Shown one piece after another: positions 17,625 through 27,853 of a stretch of DNA of 64,000 nucleotides. The translations under genes and the position numbers were made by a program. The stretch is from Mesorhizobium sp. (GTDB lineage Bacteria; Pseudomonadota; Alphaproteobacteria; Rhizobiales; Rhizobiaceae): assembly GCA_004963905.1 (NCBI GenBank), contig SUGL01000002.1, forward strand, positions 246,280 through 310,279, given 5' to 3'. Each line of letters begins with the position of its first letter. Position 1 is the stretch's first letter. A model generated the notes under the pieces. It saw only the letters and a list, made by a program, of their open reading frames with translations, did no database searches and had not been told where the DNA came from.

Positions 17625-18396
17625 ACACCTGCAGACCGCCATGGCGCGCTCGGTGCTTGCCGCCGAACCAATGGTCTTCGCGAAAATGCTGACCGCCGGC
17701 AAGGCCGATCCACTGGCCCGCCTGCGCATCTACCAGAACAATACGCGCAGCTCGCTCACCGCGGTGCTGATGGCGGTCTTTCCGGTTACCGTTCGCCTGG
17801 TGGACGAACGGTTCTTCCGCTATGCGGCGAGCGAGTTCATTCGACGCCATCCGCCGGTTGAATCGCGCCTTGCGCGCTATGGCGCCGGCTTCCCGCGCTT
17901 CCTCAAGACGATCGACACGCTGTCCGACATGCCGATCGTCGCCGAAACGGCGCGGCTCGAATGGGCCATCGCCGAGGCGCTCGATACGGCTTCGCTGCCG
18001 GCCCGCGGCCTCGCAGAATACGACGACACCGACCTCGGGCTCTCGCCGGATATCCTGCTCCAGCCCTCGCTGCGCCTGATCGTCTCGCATTGGTCGATCC
18101 TGTCGGTATGGATGGCGCATCAACAGGAGACGGCGGTCGACGAAACCGTAACCTGGATAAGGCGCCCCGAACGCGTGGCGTTGTGGCGATCGGGGAACTA
18201 CGTGCGGCTTTTTCTGCTCGACCGCGCGAGCTTCGCCTTCTGGCATTCGCTGAAGCATGGTTTCGGCCTCGAGCATGCCACTGGTCGTGCCTTGGTGCTC
18301 GACCCGGCCTTCGACCTGGTTTCGGCCCTTGTGCGTCTGTTCCGCGACAGGCTCATCACCGACGTGCGGGTCGCCTCGAATTCCCCCTCAAACTGA
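17611..18396 (+). CDS. bufC: Bufferin maturation partner, DUF2063 (HvfC/BufC)
   Basis: 261 residues beginning with the DUF2063 DNA-binding-like domain pattern (RLRIYQNNTRSSLTAVLMAVFPV, typical R-x-x-IYxxN motif), followed by a C-terminal domain rich in Leu and Arg. BufC/HvfC partners bind the precursor leader and present it to the MNIO enzyme. It starts inside the end of bufB, which implies translational coupling, and is followed by doxX after 11 bases. No membrane segment or signal peptide is seen. Confidence 0.88.
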   Translation: MLPLEHLQTAMARSVLAAEPMVFAKMLTAGKADPLARLRIYQNNTRSSLTAVLMAVFPVTVRLVDERFFRYAASEFIRRHPPVESRLARYGAGFPRFLKTIDTLSDMPIVAETARLEWAIAEALDTASLPARGLAEYDDTDLGLSPDILLQPSLRLIVSHWSILSVWMAHQQETAVDETVTWIRRPERVALWRSGNYVRLFLLDRASFAFWHSLKHGFGLEHATGRALVLDPAFDLVSALVRLFRDRLITDVRVASNSPSN

Positions 18397-18407
18397 CGGA
18401 GACGGTC

Positions 18408-18884
18408 ATGACCGCAATATCGGAGCATTCCTCGTCCAACCCGGCCGGCTTTGTCGGCCTCTACAAGCGTATCATCAAGCTGCCCGAGCACATTCCATTC
18501 TCGCTGGTTCAACTCGCTGCCCGTGTGGCGGTGGCCCATGTGTTCTGGCAGTCCGCCCAAAGTAAGCTGGCATCCTGGCCGGTCACGTTGCAGCTCTTCG
18601 CCGACGAATACAATCTGCCGTTCATCGACCCGTCGATCGCGGCGCCGTTGGCGACAACCGCCGAAATCACCGGCTCGGTGCTGCTTTTCTTTGGGGCCTT
18701 CTCGCGTCTCGGCGCGCTGATGCTGATTGGCGTGGTCTCCGTCATCCAGATCTTCGTCTATCCGGAGAACTGGGCGGAGCATCTGCTGTGGGCGTCGCTG
18801 CTGCTTCTGGTGCTGGCACGCGGCGCCGGTGTCTTCTCGCTCGACTATGTCGCCGAGCGAGCCCTTTCGGCATCCAGAAAATGA
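18408..18884 (+). CDS. DoxX-family membrane protein of the bufferin operon
   Basis: 158 residues with about four transmembrane segments, starting at an ATG with GGAGAC just upstream. It has DoxX features: LVQLAARVAVAHVFWQSAQSKL at the first helix and EITGSVLLFFGAFSRLGAL near the second. DoxX proteins are regular last genes of bufferin and related (hvfX) operons; the role there, perhaps electron transfer or secretion-linked redox chemistry, is not settled. Gap to bufC is 11 bases. Confidence 0.87.
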   Translation: MTAISEHSSSNPAGFVGLYKRIIKLPEHIPFSLVQLAARVAVAHVFWQSAQSKLASWPVTLQLFADEYNLPFIDPSIAAPLATTAEITGSVLLFFGAFSRLGALMLIGVVSVIQIFVYPENWAEHLLWASLLLLVLARGAGVFSLDYVAERALSASRK

Positions 18885-18911
18885 ACATTCCGTCCGGGTG
18901 GGAAAAGCGCG

Positions 18912-19619
18912 GTGCGCATCTTCATCGTTCACGCACACCCCGAGCCCAACAGCTTCAATGGCGCCCTGACCCGCGCCGCGCAGGAGGCGTTGTTCACGGC
19001 GGGACATGAGGTCGTCGTCTCCGATCTCTACGCCATGGGCTTCAATCCGGTATCAAATCGCCGCAACTTTACGACCGTGCACGATGCGAACTACTACCGC
19101 CAGCAGGCCGAGGAGGCGAATGCGGCTGCCCATGACGGGTTTGCTCCAGACATCCAGGCGGAGATGGACAAGCTTTTCTGGTGCGATGCGTTGATCCTGC
19201 AGTTTCCGCTCTGGTGGTTCGGGCTGCCGGCGATCCTCAAGGGCTGGGTCGACCGCGTGTTCGCATCAGGTGGCCGCATTTATGGCGGCGGCAAATGGTA
19301 TGACCGCGGCGTCTTCTCCGGAAAGCGTGCGATGTGCTCCGTCACGATCGGCGGACCGCCGCCGATCTACTCCGATCGAGGCCTGAACGGCCCGATCGCC
19401 GAGATCCTGTTCCCGATCAACCACGGCATGCTCTACTTTGTCGGCTTCACGGTGATCGAGCCATTTCTGGTGCACGCACCAGCACGCATCGGCGACGATG
19501 AGCGCCGGATGTGCCTCGATCGCTACCGCGAACGCGTCCTCAGCCTCGCTCATGCTCCGACGATTGCGTATCCGAAGCTGGCGGAGTTCGACGATATGCA
19601 TGTTTTGAAGTCGACGTGA
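18912..19619 (+). CDS. NAD(P)H-quinone oxidoreductase, flavodoxin-like fold
   Basis: 235 residues of the NQO1/MdaB/KefF flavodoxin-like family: IVHAHPEPNSFNGAL binds the FMN/FAD phosphate, and FPLWWFGLPAILKGWVDRV is the hallmark central motif. It would perform two-electron reduction of quinones or similar compounds in the cytoplasm. The start is a GTG at 18912, 27 bases after doxX, so cotranscription with the bufferin operon is likely. Whether it serves copper-related redox stress is inference. Confidence 0.88.
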   Translation: MRIFIVHAHPEPNSFNGALTRAAQEALFTAGHEVVVSDLYAMGFNPVSNRRNFTTVHDANYYRQQAEEANAAAHDGFAPDIQAEMDKLFWCDALILQFPLWWFGLPAILKGWVDRVFASGGRIYGGGKWYDRGVFSGKRAMCSVTIGGPPPIYSDRGLNGPIAEILFPINHGMLYFVGFTVIEPFLVHAPARIGDDERRMCLDRYRERVLSLAHAPTIAYPKLAEFDDMHVLKST

Positions 19620-19689
19620 AAAGGCTCTGTCCGGTTCACCAAGCGGTGCGCCGGCCACAGGTCCTGGCCGCGATTTCAAAGGGATAGGC

Positions 19690-19764
<75 letters not shown>

Positions 19765-19985
19765 CTGCGATGGCGGCGCTTCTGCCATAACGAACCGGCA
19801 AGCGCAAGGCCAAGAAAACCTTAAAACGACGCATGTGATTGTCGCAAAACGGCGCGGTTTCGGGCGGCATGCATCGAACGCCGCAGCTGTGGAAGCCGCT
19901 TCCAGGCAGTCTTCCATGACATGGCGGCGCCACAATGATAACTATGCCTGAACCAGAGCCGGCTATGCGCCGGCGGGGACGGACG

Positions 19986-20162
19986 ATGAACGACAAGGCA
20001 AATCCACCCAAGAAGGGCGACGGCGAGCGCAAGGACCGGCTCGCCGAAGCGTTGCGCGCCAACCTGCAGAAGCGCAAGGCGCAGGCGCGCTCTCGGCGCG
20101 CCGGGGATGCCGATCAGCGGCCGGAGGGCCTGCCGTCTGCAGGAAAAATGCAGAAAAAGTAA
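19986..20162 (+). CDS. Small conserved basic protein upstream of murA
   Basis: 58 residues, highly charged (Lys/Arg-rich, e.g. NLQKRKAQARSRRAG), without signal peptide or membrane segment. The ATG at 19986 is preceded by GGACGG, and the longer reading adds only Pro/Arg-rich sequence. Small proteins of this type sit directly before murA in related rhizobia, from memory. Function unknown; the basic character would allow nucleic acid binding. Confidence 0.6.
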   Translation: MNDKANPPKKGDGERKDRLAEALRANLQKRKAQARSRRAGDADQRPEGLPSAGKMQKK

Positions 20163-20304
20163 CCCAAATCAGCCACACTGGCCGACCACACTTGGTCCAC
20201 AGATGGGGAAATCCTATTTCTTGAACCGCGCCGGCCAATAGTCTAGAGCCGGACATACTCAACCGATTGAAAGCGGCCCGTCCGGGCCGAGGGGACGTTC
20301 TTTC

Positions 20305-21597
<1,293 letters not shown>

Positions 21598-21647
21598 CGC
21601 TTCGCTGCATCCGTTTCGGGCGAGTTGCACCAGCGGGAAAGACCCAC

Positions 21648-21775
21648 TAGAGCGTGATTGATCTCGATTTTGTCGAGTTCGACACGCTCTAGAATTTTGT
21701 TTGAGCATGATTTTTGCCGAACCGCAGGTCCGCGAAAAGCAAAAACCGGTTTCCTCTTTTCGGGATCATGTTCTA
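21648..21775. repeat. Palindromic intergenic repeat, copy 2
   Basis: TAGAGCGTG (from 21648) pairs with CACGCTCTA (to 21691). A second module from GAGCATGA (21703) to ATCATGTTCT (21774) contains AAAAACCGGTTTCC, the core shared with the copies at 13051, 24089, 24662 and 25045. It lies between murA and the DUF2948 gene. Confidence 0.75.
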
Positions 21776-21815
21776 ACAGAAGCTTGAACCGTCAACCTTC
21801 AGGTGCGCATACCGC

Positions 21816-22250
21816 ATGGCCGCTCTCAAGCTCATCGCGCTCGACGACCAGGACCTGAGCATCGTCTCGGCCCATGTTCAGGACGCCGTGATGAAGGTCT
21901 CCGACCTCGAATACCTGCCGGCGGCCAAACGCTTCGTGCTGACCATGAACCGCTTCGTCTGGGAGGCGAAGTCCGGCTTGTTCCGCCAGCACAATGAGCG
22001 GCGCCAAAGTGTTTTACATTTCGACCGGGTGCTCGGCGCCAAGACCAGCGGCATTGCCCGCGACAAGCCGGCCGAGGTGCTTTCGCTGCTGGCGATCAGC
22101 TTCGTTGCGATCAGCAGGCCGGCCGGCATCGTCGAACTGGTGTTTTCCGGAGGCGGCACGATCATGCTCGACGTCGAGTGCATCGAGGCCCGGCTCGCCG
22201 ACATCGGCGGCGCCTGGGAAGCCACCTCACGCCCTGTTCACAGGACCTGA
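21816..22250 (+). CDS. DUF2948-family protein
   Basis: 144 residues with no signal peptide or membrane segment. It begins LKLIALDDQDLSIVSAHVQDAV and contains RFVLTMNRFVWE, the typical pattern of the DUF2948 proteins encoded directly before hisD in alphaproteobacteria. Biochemical role unknown. It ends nine bases before the hisD start, so the two are probably cotranscribed. Confidence 0.88.
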   Translation: MAALKLIALDDQDLSIVSAHVQDAVMKVSDLEYLPAAKRFVLTMNRFVWEAKSGLFRQHNERRQSVLHFDRVLGAKTSGIARDKPAEVLSLLAISFVAISRPAGIVELVFSGGGTIMLDVECIEARLADIGGAWEATSRPVHRT

Positions 22251-22259
22251 GCGCAGACA

Positions 22260-23552
22260 ATGGCCATCACGCTTAGCCAAACCGACGCCGATTTCGAGCA
22301 GCGCTTTTCGGCATTCCTCACCACCAAGCGGGAGGTGTCGGCCGATGTCGAGGCGGTGGTGCGCGACATCATCGCGCGAGTGCGCGCCGAAGGCGACAAG
22401 GCCCTCATCGATTACACGCTGAAATTCGACAAGGCCGATCTCGGCAAGCTCGGCATCGCCGTATCCAAGGACGATATCGCCAAGGCCTATGCCGCGGCCG
22501 ACCCGGCAACCGTCGAGGCGCTCGAATTCGCGCGCGACCGCATCCGCTCGCATCACGAGCGGCAGAAGCCGAAGGACGACCGCTATACGGACGCCGCCGG
22601 CGTCGAGCTCGGCTCGCGCTGGACGGCGATCGAGGCCGTCGGCCTTTATGTGCCGGGCGGCACGGCGAGCTATCCGAGCTCGGTGCTGATGAATGCCGTG
22701 CCTGCGAAAGTCGCCGGCGTCGAGCGCATCGTGATCGTGGTGCCGGCCTCCGGCGGCGTCATCAATCCGCTGGTGCTGGTCGCGGCCGACCTTGCCGGCG
22801 TTTCGGAGATTTACCGCATCGGCGGGGCGCAGGCGGTCGCCGCGCTCGCCTACGGCACCGAGACGATCAAGCCGGTCGCCAAGATCGTCGGACCGGGCAA
22901 CGCCTATGTCGCGGCCGCCAAGCGCCAGGTGTTCGGCACCGTAGGCATCGACATGATCGCCGGGCCGTCGGAAGTGCTGGTCGTGGCCGACGCCGAAAAC
23001 GATCCGGACTGGATCGCCGCCGATCTGCTTGCGCAGGCCGAGCATGACGCGTCGGCGCAGTCGATCCTGATCACCGACAATGCCGAGTTCGGCAAGGCGG
23101 TGGAGCACGCGGTCGAGCGCCAGTTGAAGACCCTGCCGCGCGCCGAGACCGCCGCGGCGAGCTGGCGCGATTTCGGCGCCGTGATCCTGGTGCCGGAGAT
23201 CGAAGCCTCGCTGCCGCTGGTCGACCGGATCGCGGCCGAGCATGTCGAGCTCGCCTTCGACGACGCCGAGCGCTTCCTCGCGAGGATGCGCAATGCCGGG
23301 GCCGTCTTCCTCGGCCGGCACACGCCGGAAGTCATCGGCGACTATGTCGGCGGCTCCAACCACGTACTGCCGACGGCGCGCTCGGCGCGTTTCTCGTCCG
23401 GCTTGTCCGTGCTCGATTTCGTCAAGCGGACGTCGATCCTGAAGCTCGGCCCGGAGCAGCTCAAGGCGCTGGCACCGGCGGCGATCGCGCTCGCCAAGGC
23501 GGAAGGGCTCGACGCACACGCACGCTCCGTGGCGATCAGGCTGAACATGTAG
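22260..23552 (+). CDS. hisD: Histidinol dehydrogenase
   Basis: 430 residues, the usual length. Converts L-histidinol to L-histidine by two NAD-dependent oxidations, last step of histidine synthesis. Visible landmarks: [41 protein letters not shown], the zinc/active-site region [12 protein letters not shown] and [15 protein letters not shown]. It is followed after two bases by the UPF0262 gene. Confidence 0.97.
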   Translation: MAITLSQTDADFEQRFSAFLTTKREVSADVEAVVRDIIARVRAEGDKALIDYTLKFDKADLGKLGIAVSKDDIAKAYAAADPATVEALEFARDRIRSHHERQKPKDDRYTDAAGVELGSRWTAIEAVGLYVPGGTASYPSSVLMNAVPAKVAGVERIVIVVPASGGVINPLVLVAADLAGVSEIYRIGGAQAVAALAYGTETIKPVAKIVGPGNAYVAAAKRQVFGTVGIDMIAGPSEVLVVADAENDPDWIAADLLAQAEHDASAQSILITDNAEFGKAVEHAVERQLKTLPRAETAAASWRDFGAVILVPEIEASLPLVDRIAAEHVELAFDDAERFLARMRNAGAVFLGRHTPEVIGDYVGGSNHVLPTARSARFSSGLSVLDFVKRTSILKLGPEQLKALAPAAIALAKAEGLDAHARSVAIRLNM

Positions 23553-23554
23553 CG

Positions 23555-24040
23555 ATGTCCGGCCGCCATCAAAACCGCGACAGGCTGATCGACGTCGAGC
23601 TCGACGAATCGATCGGACGTTCGACGCCCGATGTCGAGCATGAACGGGCGGTGGCGATCTTCGACCTGATCGAGGAAAACAGCTTCCGGCCGGTCAATGA
23701 CGACGGCGCCGGGCCATACAGGCTGAAGCTGTCGCTGGCCGAGCAGCGCCTGGTGTTCGCCGTCAGCCGCGAGGACGGCGCCGACGTGGTCACCCACATC
23801 CTGTCGCTGACGCCGCTGCGGCGCATCGTCAAGGATTACTACCTGATCTGCGAAAGCTACTACGAGGCCATCCGCTCCTCGACGCCCAGCCATATCGAGG
23901 CGATCGACATGGGCCGGCGCGGGCTGCACAATGAAGGCTCGCAGACGCTGATGGACCGGCTGGCCGGCAAGATCGAGATCGACTTCGATACGGCCCGGCG
24001 GCTGTTCACGCTGGTCTGCGTGCTGCACTGGCGGGGCTAG
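23555..24040 (+). CDS. UPF0262-family protein
   Basis: 161 residues, soluble. The pattern [29 protein letters not shown] near the N-terminus and [13 protein letters not shown] in the second half match the UPF0262 family, which sits between hisD and a low-molecular-weight phosphatase gene in many Rhizobiales. Function is unknown. It starts two bases after hisD and is very likely in the same transcript. Confidence 0.9.
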   Translation: MSGRHQNRDRLIDVELDESIGRSTPDVEHERAVAIFDLIEENSFRPVNDDGAGPYRLKLSLAEQRLVFAVSREDGADVVTHILSLTPLRRIVKDYYLICESYYEAIRSSTPSHIEAIDMGRRGLHNEGSQTLMDRLAGKIEIDFDTARRLFTLVCVLHWRG

Positions 24041-24088
24041 ACTAGGATGTCGTTTCGTTGAATCGCCATCCTGATCTAACTCTTTGCT

Positions 24089-24140
24089 GGAGCATGGTCT
24101 TCTCCGAAAACCGGTTCCCACTTTTTGGGATCATGCTCTA
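24089..24140. repeat. Palindromic intergenic repeat, copy 3
   Basis: GGAGCATGGTC on the left pairs imperfectly with GGATCATGCTC on the right around the core CCGAAAACCGGTTCCCAC. It lies directly before the GTG start of the phosphatase gene, so the leader of that gene is made of repeat sequence. Confidence 0.8.
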
Positions 24141-24572
24141 GTGCCCGCGCTGCCGCATTCGATCCTGTTTTTGTGCGGCATGAACGCCGTTCGCTCGCCG
24201 ATGGCGGAACAGCTGGCGCGACGGTTCCTGCCGGCCACCACCTTCGTCGCTTCGGCCGGCGTGCGCAGCGGCGAGCGCGATCCCTTCGTCGACGCCGTGC
24301 TTGCCGAGGAGAATCTGACGCTCGGCGAGCGGCAGCCGAGAACACTGGACGAGCTGGAGGACGACTATTTCGACCTGATCGTGACGCTGGCACCGGAAGC
24401 GCATCACGCCGCGCTCGAGCTCACCCGCTCGCTCGCCGTCGAGGTCGAATACTGGCCGATGCCCGACCCGACCGACACCGGGGGCACGCGCGAGCACATC
24501 ATGGCGGCCTATCGCGACGTGCGCGAACGGCTGAAAGCGCGCATTGCCAGGCGTTTCGCGCCGCCGGAGTGA
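24141..24572 (+). CDS. Low-molecular-weight protein-tyrosine-phosphatase family protein
   Basis: About 143 residues from the GTG at 24141. The P-loop near the N-terminus, LFLCGMNAVRSPMAEQLA, gives C-x5-R-S, the active site shared by low-molecular-weight tyrosine phosphatases and arsenate reductases; the acid loop is probably PMPDPTD. An ATG at 24084 is in frame, but the extra 19 residues would be encoded by the palindromic repeat, so the GTG right after it is preferred. Substrate unknown. It belongs to the hisD - UPF0262 - phosphatase - infA block. Confidence 0.82.
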   Translation: MPALPHSILFLCGMNAVRSPMAEQLARRFLPATTFVASAGVRSGERDPFVDAVLAEENLTLGERQPRTLDELEDDYFDLIVTLAPEAHHAALELTRSLAVEVEYWPMPDPTDTGGTREHIMAAYRDVRERLKARIARRFAPPE

Positions 24573-24661
24573 AAAAGGCGCCGCCGATTAAGCATGTTCA
24601 CAAGCGGACGATTATCATATAGGTTCCGCCGCAAATTCCGGCCGGAGTCGGATCAAAGAAG

Positions 24662-24714
24662 TAGAGCATGATGTCGTCCGAAAACCGCTTGACACTTTTC
24701 GGCATCATGCTCTA
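24662..24714. repeat. Palindromic intergenic repeat, copy 4
   Basis: TAGAGCATGATG at the left end is the exact inverse of CATCATGCTCTA at the right end, and the inner core is CCGAAAACCGCTTGACAC. It sits between the phosphatase gene and infA. Confidence 0.85.
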
Positions 24715-24748
24715 GGCGCCGGAACCGCCATCCAAGCAAAGGTATCGA

Positions 24749-24967
24749 ATGCCGAAGGAAGAAGTCCTCGAGTTTCCGGGCGTGGTCACGGAACTGCTGC
24801 CCAATGCGATGTTCCGGGTGAAGCTCGAAAACGAGCACGAGATCATCGCCCACACGGCCGGCCGCATGCGCAAGAACCGCATCCGTGTGCTGACCGGCGA
24901 CAAGGTCCTGGTCGAGATGACGCCTTACGACCTGACCAAGGGCCGCATCACCTACCGTTTCAAGTAA
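24749..24967 (+). CDS. infA: Translation initiation factor IF-1
   Basis: 72 residues, the standard length, a single S1-like OB fold: [23 protein letters not shown], then [24 protein letters not shown] and the C-terminal GRITYRFK. It binds the ribosomal A site during initiation. Standing between two copies of the palindromic repeat, it keeps the rhizobial order with maf downstream. Confidence 0.97.
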
Positions 24968-25044
24968 CAGTTCGGCGCGAACCCAGAGCTGGATGATATC
25001 AGGTCTGTTCGACCCGAAATCATCCGGCTCCAAACCAGGGAGTG

Positions 25045-25094
25045 GGGCATGATGTCGTCCGAAAACCGCTTCACACTTTTCGGCATCATGCTCC
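25045..25094. repeat. Palindromic intergenic repeat, copy 5
   Basis: GGGCATGATG (left) and CATCATGCTCCC (right) enclose TCGTCCGAAAACCGCTTCACAC, nearly identical to the copy at 24662. Its right end is immediately before the maf ATG at 25096, so the ribosome-binding region of maf lies within the repeat. Confidence 0.85.
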
Positions 25095-25095
25095 C

Positions 25096-25722
25096 ATGAG
25101 CATCCTGCAGAAGCTCGTGCTTGCCTCGGGTTCGCCGCGCCGCATCGAGCTGTTGCAGCAGGCCGGCATCGAGCCGGACCGCATTTTGCCGGCCGACGTC
25201 GACGAGACGCCGCTGCGCGCCGAGCATCCGCGCTCGCTGGCCAAGCGCCTTTCCAAGGAAAAAGCCGAAAAGGCGCTCGCATCGCTGAAGAGCGAGGAAG
25301 ACCATGCGCCGGCCTTCGTCCTCGCCGCCGATACGGTGGTGGCCGTCGGGCGCCGCATCCTGCCCAAGGCCGAGACCATCGACGACGCCGTCAACTGCCT
25401 CGGCCTGCTTTCCGGCCGCTCGCACCGCGTCTATTCCGGCATCTGCCTGATCACCCCGGGCGGCAAGCTCAGACAGCGGCTGGTGGAAACCAGGGTCCGC
25501 TTCAAGCGGCTGCCGCGCGAGGAGATCGACGCCTATGTCGCGTCGGGCGAATGGCGCGGCAAGGCCGGCGGCTATGCCGTGCAGGGGCTTGCCGGTTCCT
25601 TCGTCGTCAAGCTGGTCGGCTCCTACACCAACGTGGTCGGCCTGCCGCTTTACGAGAGTGTGGCGCTGCTTTCCGGCGAGGGCTTCAAGGCGCACAAGAA
25701 CTGGCACGTCGCGCGGCCGTGA
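25096..25722 (+). CDS. maf: Maf-family nucleoside triphosphate pyrophosphatase
   Basis: 208 residues. The N-terminal [18 protein letters not shown] signature, the [10 protein letters not shown] segment, [17 protein letters not shown] and [10 protein letters not shown] are Maf hallmarks. Maf proteins hydrolyse canonical or modified dTTP/UTP/CTP and may limit mutagenesis. The ATG at 25096 matches the family start; the in-frame extension upstream is repeat DNA. It is followed by yacG. Confidence 0.92.
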   Translation: MSILQKLVLASGSPRRIELLQQAGIEPDRILPADVDETPLRAEHPRSLAKRLSKEKAEKALASLKSEEDHAPAFVLAADTVVAVGRRILPKAETIDDAVNCLGLLSGRSHRVYSGICLITPGGKLRQRLVETRVRFKRLPREEIDAYVASGEWRGKAGGYAVQGLAGSFVVKLVGSYTNVVGLPLYESVALLSGEGFKAHKNWHVARP

Positions 25723-25747
25723 GCATGACGACCCATGAGCCTTATCC

Positions 25748-25969
25748 ATGAGTCTTGACGACAAGGTGACGCCGCTCCGACCGAAGCGGCCCTGCCCGGA
25801 ATGCGGCAAGCCTTCGGCGCGCGAGCATTATCCGTTCTGCTCGGCGCGCTGCAAGGACATCGACCTCAATCGCTGGCTGAAGGGCACCTATGTCATCCCC
25901 GGCCGGGACGGCGAGGAGGAAGAAGACGACGGCTCGAAACAAGGCCCGGCGCCCAAAGACGAGGGGTGA
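25748..25969 (+). CDS. yacG: DNA gyrase inhibitor YacG (zinc-binding)
   Basis: 73 residues. The four zinc ligands are in [10 protein letters not shown] and [11 protein letters not shown], the classic C-x2-C ... C-x3-C pattern, and the C-terminus is acidic (DGEEEEDDG). YacG homologues bind GyrB and inhibit DNA gyrase. The gene follows maf after 25 bases and precedes tRNA-Phe, the usual order in this group. Confidence 0.93.
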   Translation: MSLDDKVTPLRPKRPCPECGKPSAREHYPFCSARCKDIDLNRWLKGTYVIPGRDGEEEEDDGSKQGPAPKDEG

Positions 25970-26125
25970 GGTGACGCGGCAAATTCGCCGTCTGTCGGCG
26001 ATTTTTCTTTATCGACACCTAAGCGCTGGACAGGCGAAATTCCCATGCTATAACCCACGCGCTTTCCAGGGGCGCCGCCCGGCGCCCTGGTGAAACCCGG
26101 CGGGCGATCCCGTTAGCCGGCACAG

Positions 26126-26201
<76 letters not shown>

Positions 26202-26414
26202 TTCCCCCTTCTCCCTACACTCCCTTCCGCCAAGCCTTCCACGCTGCTGTTCGCGTAAACTTTTGAAAATAGGCGCTTTTTTGACGGCCTCATCGCGCTT
26301 TGGCGTATTCCGAAGCAGGTGATCGCATTTGGTCCAACGGCTTCGAGCTGTTGGTTTCTTCGTTGGTATCCGTCTACCCTGTTGGTATCACTCACCAGCA
26401 AAAAGCATTGGACA

Positions 26415-27668
26415 ATGACACTCTCTGACGTGAAATGTCGAAATGCCCGCCCAGGGCCTAAACTTCGGAAAATCTCCGATGGAGGCGGTCTCCAGCTATG
26501 GGTACAACCGACCGGCTCACGCCTGTGGCGCCTTGCCTATCGCTTCGATGGCAAACAGAAGCTCCTGGCACTGGGAAGCTATCCGCTTCTGTCCCTGGCG
26601 GAGGCTCGACAGGCACGAGATGAGGCAAAGCGGCTGCTGATGAAGGGAATAGACCCCGCACGTGAGAAGCAGGAGCGGAATGCTGACACGCGCGATAGCT
26701 TCCGCGTCATTGCAGACGAATTCATCGCTAAACTAGAAAAGGAGGGCCGTGCGGAAAGGACGATCACTAAGAACAAGTGGTTGCTCTCTTTCGCCTATCC
26801 GACTTTGGGCGACCAGTCGATAAGGGCGATTGATGCGCCGTCCGTTCTCAATGTGTTGCGGGAAGTGGAAGTTCGTGGTCGACACGAATCGGCCCGTCGG
26901 CTTCGATCAACAATCGGAAGTATATTTCGTTACGCGATTGCCACCGCTCGCGCCAATGCTGATCCCACCTTGGCGCTCAGGGACGCTCTTGTTAGGCCAA
27001 CGGTAACACCGCGAGCTGCAATTACCGACCCGAAGGAGTTCGGTGCTCTTTTGCGCTCGATTGATTCGTACGATGGGCAGCCAGGCACCCAAATCGCACT
27101 GAATTTGATGGCGCTCCTGTTTCCCCGCCCCGGAGAGCTGCGCGCCGCTGAATGGCCCGAATTCGACTTCGACAAAGCAGTCTGGACGATTCCTGCCGCT
27201 CGAGCAAAAATGCGGCGACCGCATAGTGTTCCTTTGTCGACCCAGGCGCTCAACCTCCTGAAGCGGCTGCGCGAGGTATATGGAGACGGGATGCTTCTGT
27301 TCCCCAGTGTCCGCACGACCACGCGCCCGATTTCCGACAACACCCTTAATGCCGCTTTGCGCCGGCTTGGCTATCGCAAGAACGAGGCCACGGCGCATGG
27401 TTTTCGGGCGACTGCGTCGAGCTTGCTCAACGAAAGCGGTAAGTGGCATCCCGATGCTGTCGAACGTCAACTTGCGCACGTGGAAGGCAACAATGTCAGG
27501 CGAGCTTATGCCCGCGGCGAACATTGGGATGAACGCGTGAGAATGATGCAGTGGTGGGCTGACCATTTGGACGAGCTGAAGCTGCCGCATCATGAACATC
27601 GTCATAGCATTCGTGGTGCAGGACGCGCCGCTTCCGGACGCCTGGCAGCGATGTACCCAACGTCTTGA
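26415..27668 (+). CDS. Tyrosine integrase, P4-type, next to tRNA-Phe
   Basis: 417 residues from the ATG at 26415. An N-terminal DUF4102-like arm-binding domain (LSDVKCRNARPG, ISDGGGLQLWVQPTGSRLW, LALGSYPLLSLAEAR) is followed by the catalytic domain with Arg in PRPGELRAAEW, HGFRA and a C-terminal region HVEGNNVRRAYAR carrying the Tyr. This is the integrase type of genomic islands that insert in tRNA genes. The region just upstream (26202-26414) is AT-richer than the core genome. No distal copy of the tRNA-Phe end was found in the window. Confidence 0.92.
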   Translation: MTLSDVKCRNARPGPKLRKISDGGGLQLWVQPTGSRLWRLAYRFDGKQKLLALGSYPLLSLAEARQARDEAKRLLMKGIDPAREKQERNADTRDSFRVIADEFIAKLEKEGRAERTITKNKWLLSFAYPTLGDQSIRAIDAPSVLNVLREVEVRGRHESARRLRSTIGSIFRYAIATARANADPTLALRDALVRPTVTPRAAITDPKEFGALLRSIDSYDGQPGTQIALNLMALLFPRPGELRAAEWPEFDFDKAVWTIPAARAKMRRPHSVPLSTQALNLLKRLREVYGDGMLLFPSVRTTTRPISDNTLNAALRRLGYRKNEATAHGFRATASSLLNESGKWHPDAVERQLAHVEGNNVRRAYARGEHWDERVRMMQWWADHLDELKLPHHEHRHSIRGAGRAASGRLAAMYPTS

Positions 27669-27768
27669 TCTGGGATGAGAGCCGACGGTCCGCTCTTCGG
27701 GCAGGAATCGGCGAAAACTGAAAGTTCGCTGTCAATGCTGGCGACGGTCGCCTAACGGTCGCCTGCCG

Positions 27769-27806
27769 CCGGAACTGCGGGTTTGTCTGTAAGGCCGCAG
27801 TTCCGG
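27769..27806. repeat. Strong inverted repeat between integrase and XRE gene
   Basis: CCGGAACTGCGG (27769-27780) and CCGCAGTTCCGG (27795-27806) form a perfect 12-base stem around a 14-base loop. Upstream, ACGGTCGCCT is repeated directly. It lies between two convergent genes and could be a terminator lacking a U-run or a recombination-related site. Confidence 0.7.
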
Positions 27807-27853
27807 CCGCCAAACTACCAGATCCTCAAAAACAGTCCTAGGGGGCATTATTG

